This document shows, piece by piece, positions 25,601-37,989 of a stretch of 64,000 nucleotides of DNA. Origin of the DNA: Casuarina equisetifolia (lineage: Eukaryota > Streptophyta > Magnoliopsida > Fagales > Casuarinaceae); the NCBI GenBank assembly GCA_028551475.1, contig CM052356.1:19805884-19869883 (forward strand). Direction: 5' to 3'. The notes under the pieces are model-generated. The model searched no databases, had not been told where the DNA came from, and worked only from the letters and a program-made list of their open reading frames with translations. The translations under genes were made by a program, and so were the position numbers. The stretch's first letter is position 1, and each line of letters opens with the position of its first letter.

Positions 25601-28600
25601 CTGGTTACATTGCTGAGGTCGGTACTATTGTTCTTTGATTGTTTTTTCTTTTTGGTTATCAATGGTTGCACGTTGGCTCCCCTAAATCATATGGTGTAAT
25701 TTATCAATGTTTTTCTGTTACATTTTCCCATTCACAATGTGGAAGACAAGCCTCTGTTTGGGGAATAATTTTGGTGCCCTATTCACTTGTGGAAAGAAAA
25801 GTGGGGATTTCATTTATGTATTTCTTTGTCTGTTTTTGGTTTCATTGTTGTTATTTGGATTGCTAAAGTATAAGATCTAGTAAGGCCCCAAAAGAAGAAA
25901 ATTTGTGATGCAGGACTTAATGGGAAGTCTATTTAAATTTGAAAAGCTTCATTTCTGCATCCCTAAAAGAAAAGAAGAAGCTACTTTGCATGTAACCCTA
26001 AAAGAAAAGAAGAAGCTACCTTGCATGAACTCATAAATAATAAAGTAAAATAAATTGGTTGATTTTCAAGAATCCACAAAAGTTGAAATAACAAGAGAAA
26101 TCTCTCTGTTGAATTTTATTTACTGAATATTGATTAGTCTTTTCTCTCTGTATACCACAAGTTTTTGTAGAAAAGCCCATATAAAGCCTAAATGACATAA
26201 AATACAATAACACCCTGAAAGCATGCAAAATGCATAAAGTACGCCCTAGCTACCAAAACCTAGTTCTCTTTCCATTATGAGTTCCATATCAAGATGATTC
26301 TTGGTTTCCTTTTTTTCTTTTTCTTTTTTGACAATCCTAATTTGTGAGACTATGACGATTTAAGGTGGCAAAAATCAAGAAAAAGAGTGAGAAAGGAAAG
26401 TCAGTTATAAATCTTCCATTTACTATAGGAATTTGGTGTTCTGTCTCTGTCTCCAAGTATGAAAAATACTTTGTGAAAAGAAGAGCATCTTTGCCAGTGA
26501 TTTTGGGAAACAGAACAGATTTTGGGAACAGCCTAGAGTATCTTAGTTAGTGAATTAAGATATCGATATAATCTGTTTTACCTTTGTCTTCTGTTAGCTT
26601 GGGAAGTTCCTTAAATTGTGTATCCTCTGGTTGAAGTTGTTGAGGAATATTTTTATGTGAAGGGAAAAGGTACGGACTCCTCTCACCATACACTGCATGG
26701 ATGTCAAAGGGTTGTGTCATTATTTTTTTCCCCACTTTTCGCCCAAGTAATTCCTTCATAAATGATATCATTAATAATCCATCCTCCACTTTTGCATGCC
26801 ATCATTTTGTTTTTGATCAATTACTGTCTGAACCTTTCTAGTGTTTCAGTACCTTTTATGCATGGTATTTCTATTCTTTTTGGCATCCTCTCTCTATACC
26901 TTGAATGTTGGAGCAACTAGTGCCATGACAGTGGAGAAAATTTGCATGAAATCTGCCCTTTGACGGTTTACGCAAATTTGCCAACATAGGGTTCCTTGTA
27001 TTTCACTGAATAATGGAACAGGACCGGAGAAGAATAGAGAGAGACTTTTTTGATGGGAAGCTTTGTGGTATTGCTGCGACTAATGCCCTTGAATTAGGCA
27101 TTGATGTTGGTCATATTGATGTGACTCTGCATTTAGGGTTCCCTGGTTCTATTGCGAGGTAGACTGTCATGTCATCCTAGTTTCTGATGATTAAGTATCT
27201 GTTTAGATAGTTTGATTAGTGAATATCTATCATTTATATGCCTATTAGCCTGTGGCAACAAGCTGGCAGGGCTGGGAGGAGAGAAAAATCATCTCTTGCA
27301 GTTTATGTCGCATTTGAAGGTCCTCTTGATCAGTATTTTATGAATCATCCTGAGAAACTCTTTGGGAGCCCAATTGAATGCTGTCATATTGATGCCCAAA
27401 ACCAGCAGGTTGTGAAATTTCTGTCATTCCCATTTTGCTTATTTATTAATATTTTGAGGTCGCATAAATTGTAAAAACTTAATATTTTTCTTGTTTCCCT
27501 TGAAGGTTCTTGAACAGCATTTGGTGTGCGCTGCTCATGAGTATCCACTGTGTTTGCAATATGATGAGAAATATTTTGGTTCTGTTTCAAACAGTGCCAT
27601 ATTTTCTCTGAAGGCCAAAGGATATTTGAGTGCTGATCAATCGTGTGATTCTTTAGGAATATGGAATTATACTGGGCATGAGGTACCTCATCTGCTGCAT
27701 GGATGTGTTTCCTCTCTTTACCATGGTTTAATGATTAGCTTAAGTTACTCTATGAGTATGATTTTGTTTTAACAAATTCCACAGGGAATGCAAGCTTTTG
27801 TTTTTTGAAACTAATCATTCCCCTTGTATTATGTTTTAGAAAATGCCTTCACATTCAGTCAGTATCCGCGCAATAGAAAGCATAAGATATGAGATCAGAG
27901 ACCAACGCTGTAATATAGTACTTGAAGAGGTTGAGGAAAGCAAGGCTTTCTTTCAGGTTCACCTTTTGTTTTAGATCTATGAAGTACTTGGGACTTTACT
28001 CTTTTTTTTTTTGTGCTCTGATGAAACACACACATACACACATGTAAAATTTATGTCTGTATGGATGTATTTTTATTTTTTTTTGCTGAAATTATTTGAT
28101 TATTTTATTTCTAGTGTTGACTGCACTATGGTTTACCATTTATTTGATCCAGATATATGAAGGTGCTGTTTATATGCGCCAAGGGAAGACCTATCTGGTT
28201 AAAAAATTGGATCTATCAAATAGGATCGCTTTGTGTGAAGAGGCTGATGTGAAGTATTATACCAGACCTCGAGATTACACTGATGTTCATGTCAATGGTG
28301 GCAAGATTGTATGTTGGGCTCTTAACTGATTGATCCTATGTTCTTTAGGTGGCTTCCTCTAAATTGCATGACTTAACCCCATAACTGGACATGCGTGATG
28401 CATTTTTTATCTCTGTTTTTAAGCCATGAAACATTATTGTAATATCCACATGTGCTGAGGAAGTTTTGCTCTGTAATTCATTTATCTTCAAGATGGATAC
28501 TGATAGCTCCAAGTACACTAATTGGACTGGTGGGATGCTTTTCTATGTTGTTTTTAAGGTGTGAAACATAATTCTAACATCCACATTTCCAAGGAAGTTT

Positions 28601-30744
28601 TTGCTTTATAATTCATTGATCTACCTGGATTTATACTAACAGCTCCATGGTTAACAGGTTTGATGGGATATGCTGAGAAATGTAGCACACATGCTGCTTG
28701 ATGGGATAGTAAAAGCTGTTTGTGATTCCTTTTATATATGTTAGCTCCTTTCCTGAGACTTAAGTTAATCCGGGCTCTTGCATTAACCAGATTTCATTCC
28801 CTAGAAGCTTAGAGTGAGATAAAATAATGCTTCTGGAGCAATCAGAAATGTTAGTTTGTCTCGAATACCAGGTGGATCTAGGTGTAACCAATTAGTTAAG
28901 CTAACACTCCTTACTGCAGCAGCTTTCGCTGCAATATTTACATCTTATGTGTAGGCACATATGGATATCCAATCTAAATAGATGGTAACTGTCGGCATAA
29001 GCATGGACAAAAAATGTCTGATGGGACAAAGTGAGTCATCTCCACATAATCTAGGTGTTGGGATCTAACTTGCATTAATGTTGCAATCTTTACCCTTGCG
29101 CAATATAATTGGAACACATGTTGTGTTCGAACATGTAGTAGGTAATCTTGTTTCTGTTGCATGTACTATTAGATTGTCAATTACATATGTTAGAAATAAA
29201 ACATTGCTTGATTTCTATAAACTGGTGTCTACTTTGTTTTCTCCTTAAGGGGTTGGTTGGGGAGAGACATTAGGGTACGGTTTTGGAATTTCCTGTTTTT
29301 ATAAGATATGATTAAAGAATTAATGCATGAATGTGCCATTGTGTTGAGTTGCCTATTTATAAATGAATACAAACTTTCCTTTTGTATTTGGCATATGATT
29401 TGACATACTAATTGGTCACTGGTGCATGTCTTACTCCTTAGGCGTATCCAGTGAAGGTTTCCAATACTCAGGTTCCGAGAACTACTGCAAAGGCAAATAC
29501 TTGCAAAGTAACCACTAACTGGTTTGGTTTCTATCGGATCCGGAGAGGAAGCAACCAAATATTTGATACCGTTGAACTGTCACTTCCTAGTTATTCATAT
29601 GACTCACAGGTGAACTTGACTAAAAATTTACATTATTGAGGGCTCTAAAAATTTTAATGGCATCGTTGTTTAGATAACACAACCATATACATACTTCTTA
29701 ATCTTATTTTGTCTCCACATCCGATCAGGCAGTTTGGATTCCAGTTCCACAGTCAATTAAAGCAGCAGTCTATGAGCAGAACTTTGATTTTCGTGGAGGT
29801 TTGCATGCTGCTTCACATGCTCTTCTGAATGTGGTGCCTCTGTAAGTCTCTTATGTTCATTTAAAAAGCTTAATTAAGGTTGCATATAGAAACTTAATGT
29901 ATTTTTATGCATTCTTTTATAATTACGCTACCTAACGACTGCAAAGTGGTTGAGAGGATTGATATTAGGAAATCAAGCGTGTCACCATCTTTATCCTTGA
30001 AGTTACTATCCATGTCAGTTCTGTAGGGTCCCAACTGTTGTGTATCTGACTGCCTTATGATGCTTTGGTTTGTAGACATATAATATGCAACTCTTCTGAC
30101 TTGGCTCCAGAGTGTCCAAACCCTTATGATCGCCGCTTTTATCCAGAAAGAATTCTATTATATGATCAGCATCCGGGTGGGCTTGGTTTGTCAGTACAGG
30201 TAAGCAACCTGAGATTGGAAAATGCAATAAGCAACTGTGAAATTGTTGTTGGTAGTGAAGGGATGTCTGTTTTTGTTGAATAATCGTTAAATTCTTAAAG
30301 TAAGATAAGTTTGCACTCCTCCAAATGCTATAACATTCGGTTGGAATTTGTTCCCGGACTTGGGGAAAGCTTCAAATCTAATTTGAAAGTTGACAATCTA
30401 ATTCCCATAGCATGTTGGAGCTTACCATATGTGCAAGTCAATATTTCTCTCACTCTCTCTCTCTCTCTCTCTCTCTTTTTTCTTATGGCTACAGTAGTGA
30501 TGGGTGCCCCTTCAGTATATTTGGACAGAATGGATTAATAGTTTATTATTTCACAATTTGCAAATTGATCGCGACAAACATGTTTTACTCCTTTTGATAT
30601 GAATATATTTTGGATGTTGTAATAGGTTCAACCCCGTTTCACAGAGTTGTTAACCGCTGCTCTGGAACTGCTTACCTCTTGTTACTGCTCAGTGGATGCT
30701 GGTTGCCCTAATTGTATTCAGGTTTCTTTCAAGCACTCTTCTCT

Positions 30745-30779
<35 letters not shown>

Positions 30780-31078
30780 ACACACACACACACACACAAA
30801 GTTAAGAGGCTAACTTTTCAAGATGTTTGCATGTTGCAGAGTTTTGCTTGTCAAGAGTATAATGAGGTTTTACACAAGGATGCAGCCATAATGATCCTTA
30901 AGGTTCTAAGCTGCGCCCCTGGATCCAAATCTCTCTCTCCTATTTGCATTCCCTTTTTGACATCGACCGGCATTTCCTCTCCTTTCAGGGTGTTCTTGAC
31001 GCTGAGGAATTGTATTTCGCGGGATGGGCAGACGATATATTAGTACAGGAAAGCGAAGAGCCTAACCAAACCGTTTGA
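19628..31078 (+). CDS. HRQ1: HRQ1, RecQ-like DEAH-box 3'-5' DNA helicase with ubiquitin-like N-terminus
   Basis: 27 exons: 19628-19789, 20091-20873, 20984-21095, 21184-21281, 21987-22142, 22632-22700, 22950-23072, 23152-23301, 23410-23541, 23639-23718, 23940-24034, 24141-24208, 24810-24911, 25002-25072, 25325-25432, 25542-25617, 27022-27158, 27249-27408, 27506-27682, 27840-27956, 28153-28308, 29442-29609, 29729-29841, 30076-30199, 30626-30721, 30840-30902, 30989-31078. All phases close to 1261 aa. Residues 1-90 look ubiquitin-like. Helicase motifs: TSSGKS (520-525), DEAH (627-630), [20 protein letters not shown] (814-825), QQAGRAGR (844-851). The C-terminal DUF1998-type region has Cys 1142/1151 and a CPNC pair (1206/1209) plus Cys 1215, likely metal ligands. 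Yeast Hrq1 and plant homologues act in DNA crosslink repair. Intron 1 is GC-AG (CAG/GCAAGG). An AATAAA lies at 31235-31240. The 3' end is partly duplicated at 39204-39956. Confidence 0.92.
25961..26030. repeat. Two tandem 35-bp units in HRQ1 intron 16
   Basis: Units starting CCCTAAAAGAAAAG at 25961 and 25996 are nearly identical. They sit in the longest HRQ1 intron (25618-27021, 1.4 kb), which otherwise shows no coding content. Confidence 0.7.
30750..30797. repeat. Compound (CT)n-(CA)n microsatellite in HRQ1 intron 25
   Basis: CT units to about 30775 run directly into CA units to about 30797, between exons 25 and 26. A further (CT)n tract lies at 30452-30475 in intron 24. Both are likely length-polymorphic. 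Confidence 0.85.
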
Positions 31079-31598
31079 TACATTATAACAGGAAAGCAAA
31101 TCAAATCCTTTTTCTTTTCTTTTGTGTAAGTAAGCAGTATATTAAGGTGTAATTTTAATTTAAGGAGGAATTCGCATTGTCAGTCTTCCCTTGGTAGATA
31201 TCCTTTTATGATCGTGGAAGTGGTAGATATTTGGAATAAAATAAAAGGCCCCCTTTTCGGCTTTATATGCTGTAAGATGTAAACCCAACTTATTGGCCTT
31301 TGCATCAGAACCAGAACCAGTCCCAGTCCCAGTCCCAGATGATTCTGGTTAATGCATCAGAACAATCAAACCCCATTACGAGAATCTCGTCAGATACGCA
31401 TTTCATGCATGATGGAGACCAGCTGCAGTGATGTGAAGTGCCACCAACCATGGAATGGAGATATGACTGGACATTTGATATTGGCAGCATCGTATGTTGT
31501 TAAAAATATCCTAGTTTCCTATGTATGTTTTGTCTGTTTACATGCTCAGTCGTTTGAGTTCCCTCGACTCACCAGTTCCTCCACCAGTCCCTGCCCCC

Positions 31599-31605
31599 TA
31601 TAAAT
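31599..31605 (+). promoter_or_regulatory. TATA box of asparaginase copy 1
   Basis: TATAAAT at 31599-31605, 84 bases before the start codon at 31689, giving a plausible leader of about 55 bases. It lies 520 bases after the HRQ1 stop codon. The second gene copy has lost this element. Confidence 0.6.
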
Positions 31606-31688
31606 TGAAAGCGACTGCTAAAGACATACACATACACTTCCAACGTCAACTTCTTCCCGCTCACCTAGCTAATTGAGAGTGGTCAAAA

Positions 31689-34680
31689 ATGGGGTGGGCG
31701 ATAGCTCTACACGGCGGTGCCGGTGACACCCCCCTCAATATCCCGGCTGAGAGAGGCCAGCAGCGCGAAGCAGCCCTGCATCACTGCCTACAGATCGGCG
31801 TCGATGCGCTCAAAGCCGGAAAGCATCCCCTCGATGTCGTCGAGCTTGTGGTAAGTAGCCAGCCAATAGTGCTACTCAGTTATGTTTGTATTTTGTCTCC
31901 GATTATCGTTCGAATCCTATCTCATGCGAAGGAAAGAGTTCAAGTTAAACAGGATTTAAATAAATCTCATCTTGGATTATAATACTATACAAAAAATCTA
32001 AATATTATTTCAGAAAAAACTAGTTCAGAGAGATAAATTCACTTTTAAACGTTATCTATATATCCTCTCTTCATCCATTAGCTGAGCCATTGATATCTTT
32101 TGTTCTACCTGGATGTAACGGCTCCAGCTCTCGATCATATTATTATAATTTCTGACCAAGATGCTTAGATCCCATGCACGTGATAATGTATTTTATTTTT
32201 CTATGTTGTTGTTATGGGCTGTTGTCAGATGCAGGGTAGGCAAGCGTGCAGTGAGAAATGAAGTACTGTGTCTGTGTTTTGAGTATTAATCACGTTACTA
32301 GTTAGAAATAACGTGCAGTTGCAGGAAATGGGTAGAGGCAGAGAATCAGGCAGGGCATGGGAGAACCTGGGATTTTGTGTAATCGTCTAGAATACTCAAT
32401 GAGGTTTTAGGCATGGGAATGTCAGTATTTTGTAGTTGAGTAAACAGTCTATGGACACTCAACGTCAGTAGATAGCAGGAAGTGCACGATATATGTATGA
32501 GGGAATGTATGAATGGAGGGAAAAGAAACTTTCCTCAACTAAGGCTCTTTGAGTTAGGAGGTTAATCTCCCTCGAAGAGATTGTTGTGTCCAAGATAGCT
32601 AAAAAGAAGAAGTTTGCAGAGCTGTTCCTTACGGATCAGCCTGTTAACAAACCAGTTACTCGTTCTCAATCATTGGCCCATAACAGTTGTAGTTGCTTTT
32701 TGTAGGTTAAATGGCGACCCTGGCTAAATATGGGCCTTGATATTTCCTTTGTGGTTGAAGGTTTTTGAACTTGCATCCTGCTTCATTTCACTTTCTTGTG
32801 TTGATCCGATGATTTGCCATTTATAGGTTCGTGAACTAGAAAATATTCCACACTTCAATGCGGGTAGGGGATCTGTGCTAACCACGGAAGGCACGGTTGA
32901 AATGGAAGCTTGTATCATGGATGGCAACACCAAAAGATGTGGAGCTGTTTCTGGGCTCACAACTGTCGTTAATGCCATATCTTTAGCACGACTGGTCATG
33001 GAGAAAACTCCTCACATATATCTTGCCTTTTATGGAGCAGAAAAATTTGCAAGGGAACAAGTGAGTGAATCTTACAAACGAAAAAGTCCTAGCCTTGAGC
33101 TTATTCTATCATTTTCTTCCTTTTCTATTTGTCACTGAAGTCGAATCCCTGCTATGTTTTTTATTCATACATCCTTAACTAAACATGTTTTTTGGAAATG
33201 TTTCTAAGTAAAAGCTTCGTTGATTCTGAAAGATCTTTACCTTGGGCAACTAGCAGCTTTTATCTGGTCTTCCTTTTAAGCCTTTGTTTAAACAAGATGA
33301 GCTGAGAGCAGATGAAATCAATTTATCGACTCTGAAGTCACTGTCTGGCATGTTATCAGTACCTCTAGCAAAGTCTAACAAAAGAGTTAATTAACCATTT
33401 CCAGAATTTGGCCTTATACATCTCATAAGTTCGACCTAAAGTAATTTGGTCACCTTGTGAAGATCAATCTGCAAAAATAGTGTTCGGATTTTGCACAAGG
33501 TTAAGAACCTGGGTATTTTTTTCTTCTATAGAGACAGAGCAAGTGACAGACAGAGTCTGTTTGTTTCATTTATGTTTTTCCTTTTGTCCCTGTAATGGGG
33601 TTGCAAATACTAGCATTGATAACAGTACCAATGACAAAAAAAAAAAAAAGGAATAATGATTATATCAATGGTATTGACGTTGTTTAGAGGTACGGGCTAC
33701 TGTATTCAGTATTATTTAAATTGCATTAACCTACTTCTATGGTTTTTCTTTATCCTTTTCTTTCCATGATTGTAAATTTTTAATTTGTCCAGGGTGTTGA
33801 AACTTTAGATCCTAGCCATTTTATAACTCCAGCAAATATTGAAAAGCTTAAGCAGGCAAAGGAAGCCAATAGAGTTCAGGTATTTTCTCCTCTCTAGCTT
33901 TTGAGTAAGTCTTTCTGAGAAGCATGTTGAATGTACTTTGGGTTAATCTAGCTTGCGTTTCCTCTATCAATTGTGTGCTGCATATTCGCTACTACGCTGG
34001 TTTGCAAGCTGCTAGCTATTCCTTTCATTGGCAAGGGCCAAAAACGTTTTAGGACTTCCAGTACCTAGAGCAATCTGACAAAACGTTTGAAGTGGGGAAT
34101 CGCTAAAATGTCCAAGTTTTTCCATGTCTGAAACCTGTTCTCGAACCTTCAGTGTGCCTTGAAATGTCTTTTTGACTTTAAGCTGCTGACAAATCTACAG
34201 CTTGATTATACACAACCCATTCAAAATGTTGAGAAGAAAGAAACAGCTAGTGGTGATGGTGATAGCCATATTGGGACAGTTGGATGTGTGGCTGTTGATA
34301 ACCATGGGAATTTAGCTACTGCAACTTCTACCGGTGGATTTGTCAACAAGATGGTCGGGAGGATAGGGGACACTCCCATCATAGGGGCAGGGACTTATGC
34401 CAATAATCTCTGTGCAGTTTCTGCCACGGGTAGAGGTGAAGCAATAATACGTGGTACTGTTGCAAGAGATGTTACAGCTCTTATGGAATTCAAAGGTCTT
34501 TCTCTCCAGGAGGCTGCAGCTTATGTTGTAGAAAGTGTTCCGAGAGGCAGTGTAGGCTTGGTTGCTGTGTCTGCCAAAGGAGAAGTCACAATGCCTCTAA
34601 ATACCACGGGGATGTTTCGAGCTTGTGCCACTGAAGACGGGTACTCCGAGGTTGCAATATGGCCTTCTGTGCAGGACTGA
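31689..34680 (+). CDS. ASPGA1: Plant-type isoaspartyl peptidase/L-asparaginase, copy 1
   Basis: Four exons: 31689-31850, 32827-33060, 33793-33879, 34201-34680; 320 aa, the usual family length. It is an Ntn-hydrolase precursor that self-cleaves before the nucleophile Thr187 in DSHIGTVGC to give alpha and beta chains; the STGG and [10 protein letters not shown] substrate-binding segments and GAGTYA follow. The enzyme hydrolyses asparagine and isoaspartyl dipeptides in the cytosol, releasing nitrogen. Ile118 in PHIYLAF is the residue of the K+-independent ASPGA type (the K+-dependent ASPGB type has Ser). The gene follows HRQ1 on the same strand with 610 bases between, as in Arabidopsis At5g08110/At5g08100. 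Tyr123 replaces the Asp of copy 2 and breaks the LAFDGAE block. Intron 1 holds a 476-bp solo LTR. AATAAA is at 34798-34803. It appears functional. Confidence 0.95.
32210..32685. mobile_element. Solo LTR with perfect 5-bp target duplication in asparaginase intron 1
   Basis: The element starts TGTTATGGGC and ends GCCCATAACA, the TG...CA inverted ends of an LTR, and is flanked by GTTGT at 32205-32209 and 32686-32690. The paralogous intron near 41340-41355 holds the empty site with a single GCTGT. No internal domain remains, so this is a solo LTR left by LTR-LTR recombination. Orientation and superfamily cannot be told from the LTR alone. Confidence 0.9.
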
Positions 34681-36540
34681 ATGCTTTAGGTCTGTTTCTG
34701 TTACTTAAGCAGAGCCTACGAAATTGCTGGGGATGACTGTCTTATTGTAGTGTCAAAAACTGCAGAAACTCAGTGGGATCAAAATTTCACCTGAATCAAT
34801 AAAATGTGTCACATTTACCTACTCTGGATCACTCGTACCACTATTGTTCATGACGGAGTAGCACGATGAAGGCAAAAGAATAAAAAGAAAAAAAAAAAGG
34901 AAAAAGAAGAGAGAAAAAGATTTAATCTAGAGTTAAGTTTGCGTTCCTCCTGGTTCTAAGCGATTTAACACCAGTATTTATTTGATTGTCTAGACATATA
35001 TTGCGAGGGCAAGGAGGTCAAGCTCTCCAGTACTCTCTCGGGGTTCCAATTTATAATTATGGGCCTTCTTGTAGATTGCATAGTATTACAGTTTCCTCTT
35101 CAAGAGATATGGGTTCCCAAGTTTTCCGGCCCGACTTATGAACACAGTGCAACAGAAATCGTACGGTTAGGCTGAATCCAACCTGGCAGCTCATCTTTTG
35201 GTCACACCTTTGCAAAGGCTTTTCCAAGCCAAGCCTTCCCCTTCCCCTTCCCCTTCCCCTTTAGGTAACCTTGCTCTTCTTTTTTATGCACGGATCAAAA
35301 TGCACTTGAAAGCTTTCCAATAAAAAGCCTAGCTTCTGCATTTAATCAAATCTCATGTGATTTTCAATTTCTATCAATCTTGACTCCAAGTTTACCTTTT
35401 TCGTACCTGAGTCATCAATGTACGAAGTAGCTTTACAACAAGACAAGAAAAGAAAGAAGCCTAGCTTCTGCATTTAATCAAATCTCATGTGATTTTCAAT
35501 TTCTATCAATCTTGACTCCAAGTTTACCTTTTTCGCACCTGAGTGATCAATGTACAAAGTAGATTTACAACAAGACAAGAAAAGAAAAGGTGACACTAAT
35601 TCTTTCGATTGGGAGTCTTTGGATTAAGTCGCAGCAGATAGCCCTTTTACTTCTCGTTGGGGTCCATGGACTTAAAAGGATCCGAGAAATTTGAAGGGTG
35701 TAAAGAAAGTTTTGAATGGAGGCGGATTAATAACTGAGTCCTCTACTTTTTTCTAATGGTTTTGGGCTTTTACTGGGTAAGCCTTTATTATAAACAGCAA
35801 CTATAAGATAAGAGTTATTCACTTTGTTGATTAGTTGCTAGCTTAATGGTAAGTTAGTTGAGCTTAAAACCTTTTTATTTTTATGCTTGATATTTAGGTA
35901 TGTGAGTTTGGGTGTGTATTGGAAAAAAGAAAAATAAGTAGAAGATAAGAGCGGCTAACCATTGGGCTCCAGCTATAGCAAAAAAGTAAAACAAATATGA
36001 ATGACTATATACAAATAACAACCATTGGATAGTGTTAAGGTGGGTGTGGTCCCATATTGGACGTAAAAGGATGGATTTGTTACAAAAAAAAAAGTATGTG
36101 TTTAAGTTTGCAAAAATATGCATTGATACTTAGATTAGAATGGGGCTTCACAATATGTAAACTGGTTATTATTCCCATGGAGCATAATATCATCTTTGTT
36201 GGTGCAAAATATGATGCCATAATGAAGCTACTAGAAATTATCCCATTTTCAATGATATTTCCAACTATTAGCCCTGTTGATGACAAAGAAAGGGGGAAAA
36301 AAATTCCAACTATTAGTGACTTGTAGGACATCTTATTTGTTTCATAGAAAACAAGCCAATAATTAGGTATTTGATCCAAACCCTGAATTAGTTCTTGAAT
36401 TTTATGAAACAATCACATTGGATGTCACCATGATGGTATTGAAGTATTTAAATGAAATAAAGGGCCTTTTTTTTTTTATCCTTTTTGTTTTTCATATGGC
36501 TTACAGTGTTACCAATTTTCATGTTCTTACTCATGCTTTC
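34681..36540. other. Downstream flank of asparaginase copy 1
   Basis: Homologous with 43369-44252 up to about 35804. Contains CCCCTT hexamer repeats near 35240-35265 and a 132-bp tandem duplication. Beyond 35804 the sequence is AT-rich; TAGCTTAATGGTAAG near 35840 resembles a pol III A box but no B box follows. No gene seen. Confidence 0.4.
35328..35588. repeat. Tandem duplication, about 132-bp period
   Basis: The unit starting CCTAGCTTCTGCATTTAATC at 35328 is repeated from 35460 with few substitutions. The paralogous region near 43925-44050 has a single copy, so the duplication is specific to unit A. Confidence 0.85.
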
Positions 36541-36559
36541 TTGCTATCAAACTTAGGTC

Positions 36560-37290
36560 CTATTCCAACCATTGGTATATGTCTAAAAGGTCTTAATTTT
36601 CTTGTTTGGAAGGTTCAAATTGGGTCTTTCCTTTAAACAAATGAGTTACTTAGTGTTGTCAATGGCTCTTTCCTTTGTCCCAAAGAATTTATCACCATTA
36701 TTGATGACAAGGGCACCATCACTCGTGTTTCAAATCTAACTTATCAAGAGTGGCAAATTAGAGATCAAATTACATGAGGTTGGAATTTTTGAACCTAAAG
36801 ACATCATTGTGACTACTACTTAGAAGTGAAAAACCTTTGCTAAAATAAGGTAAGCCTTATCATTTGGATTCATGACCCATACTTTTACATGCATTTATGC
36901 TTTTCACTTATGTCTTTAGATGGTAATCAAATGTCATTGAACGGTGACTAAGTTTACTTAAGAGGTAAATGGTATTGTTGATCAACTTTCACTTGTAAGT
37001 GAAAATTATCTCAAAAAATGAGTACTTAACTTATGTTTTCTGAGGTCTTGGCACCCTTTATGCACCTCTTGTTACCATAGTTGTAGTTATACATGTATGT
37101 CATCTCTTCCTCATAAAAATCTATGTAGATTACTACTATCCCAAAAAGATCAACTTGAGATGGCTACATATGGATCTCTTACTATAACTACTTTTGCAAC
37201 TTATCTTGCTACTATCTTTGCATGCCAGCACCCTTCCCAATTTGCTAGCAATCTAGGTAGGTGCTCAAATAATATCACCAATCAAGGATA
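36560..37290 (+). mobile_element. Degenerate Ty1/copia gag fragment
   Basis: Broken frames on the plus strand resemble copia gag: GLNFLVWKVQIGSFL followed by NGSFLCPKEFI, a QEWQIRDQ block, and near 37100 SLPHKNLCRLLLSQKDQLE, equivalent to the conserved gag segment ending in LLLSxExRLE. Stops and frameshifts are frequent. A minus-strand TGGTATCA-like primer-binding motif at 37411-37420 belongs to a different, oppositely oriented remnant. Confidence 0.65.
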
Positions 37291-37989
37291 GAATCGCCTT
37301 ACTCATTACAATAGCAAACTGTGGCATGATGTGCTTTGTTAGATGTGTTGTAAACCATAACATATTGCACATCAATGTTATTATATGTATATTCTTTCAA
37401 ACTCTGGTTTTGATACCAAGTTAGAACAAAAAATTTCTACAAAATATTATGGAAATTTGTTTTTATAAATAACACAAAAAAAATAAAACTATGAAGAATA
37501 CAAAAAACACTATTAAGAATAAAGAGGAAAGCTTGTATTTTTGGATGAATTGTGTATACACCTTAACTATCTTTTTATATTGGTCAGAAATCAAATGTAA
37601 ATCATCTATTAATGATGAAGAATCAATACCAAATTAACTCTAAAAAATAATGGCCATGAAGAACCTTAAGTCTTTTTAGATTTTGAGGGAAAAATTTCAT
37701 TAATAGAGTTGATGATTCTTTCCTTCTTTATTGGTAATAAAAAGATTATTTTCTTTAGATTTAAATGCCCTTTTTTTTCACCTTCGTTGTTTTGTATAAC
37801 TATTAGGAAAGAGAGAAGAAGAATAGTCATCTTATGGACTTAAGGAAGAAGACAACGTGTGTGAGACGGATGTCTACATGTTTGTGCTGTCCATGGCTTG
37901 CCTTGGTGATGTAGCGTGTGTGTTACACGTGCCTACCTTTTAAAAAAAAAATTGCTTCCGATGTAGCTGACATGGCATTAACTATTTGC

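Larger units (their letters stand above)
29057..35804 (+). repeat. Segmental duplication, unit A (HRQ1 tail plus asparaginase copy 1)
   Basis: Similarity to 38790-44252 begins abruptly at GTTGGGATCTAACTTGCATT (29057 and 38790) and ends near TTTATTATAAACAGCAA (about 35804 and 44252). Within it, exons, introns and flanks of HRQ1 exons 22-24 and the complete asparaginase gene are colinear. Main differences are a solo LTR and a 132-bp tandem duplication present only in unit A, and a deletion removing HRQ1 exons 25-27 from unit B. Confidence 0.9.

Noticed and set aside
31689-31982. 97-aa asparaginase-like short protein from unspliced exon 1
   Set aside because: Reads through a consensus GTAAGT donor at 31851; continuation has no similarity to the family.
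34159-34680. Separate 173-aa protein beginning at ATG 34159
   Set aside because: The true exon starts at the acceptor at 34201; the extra upstream codons are intronic. The same applies at 42847 in the second copy.
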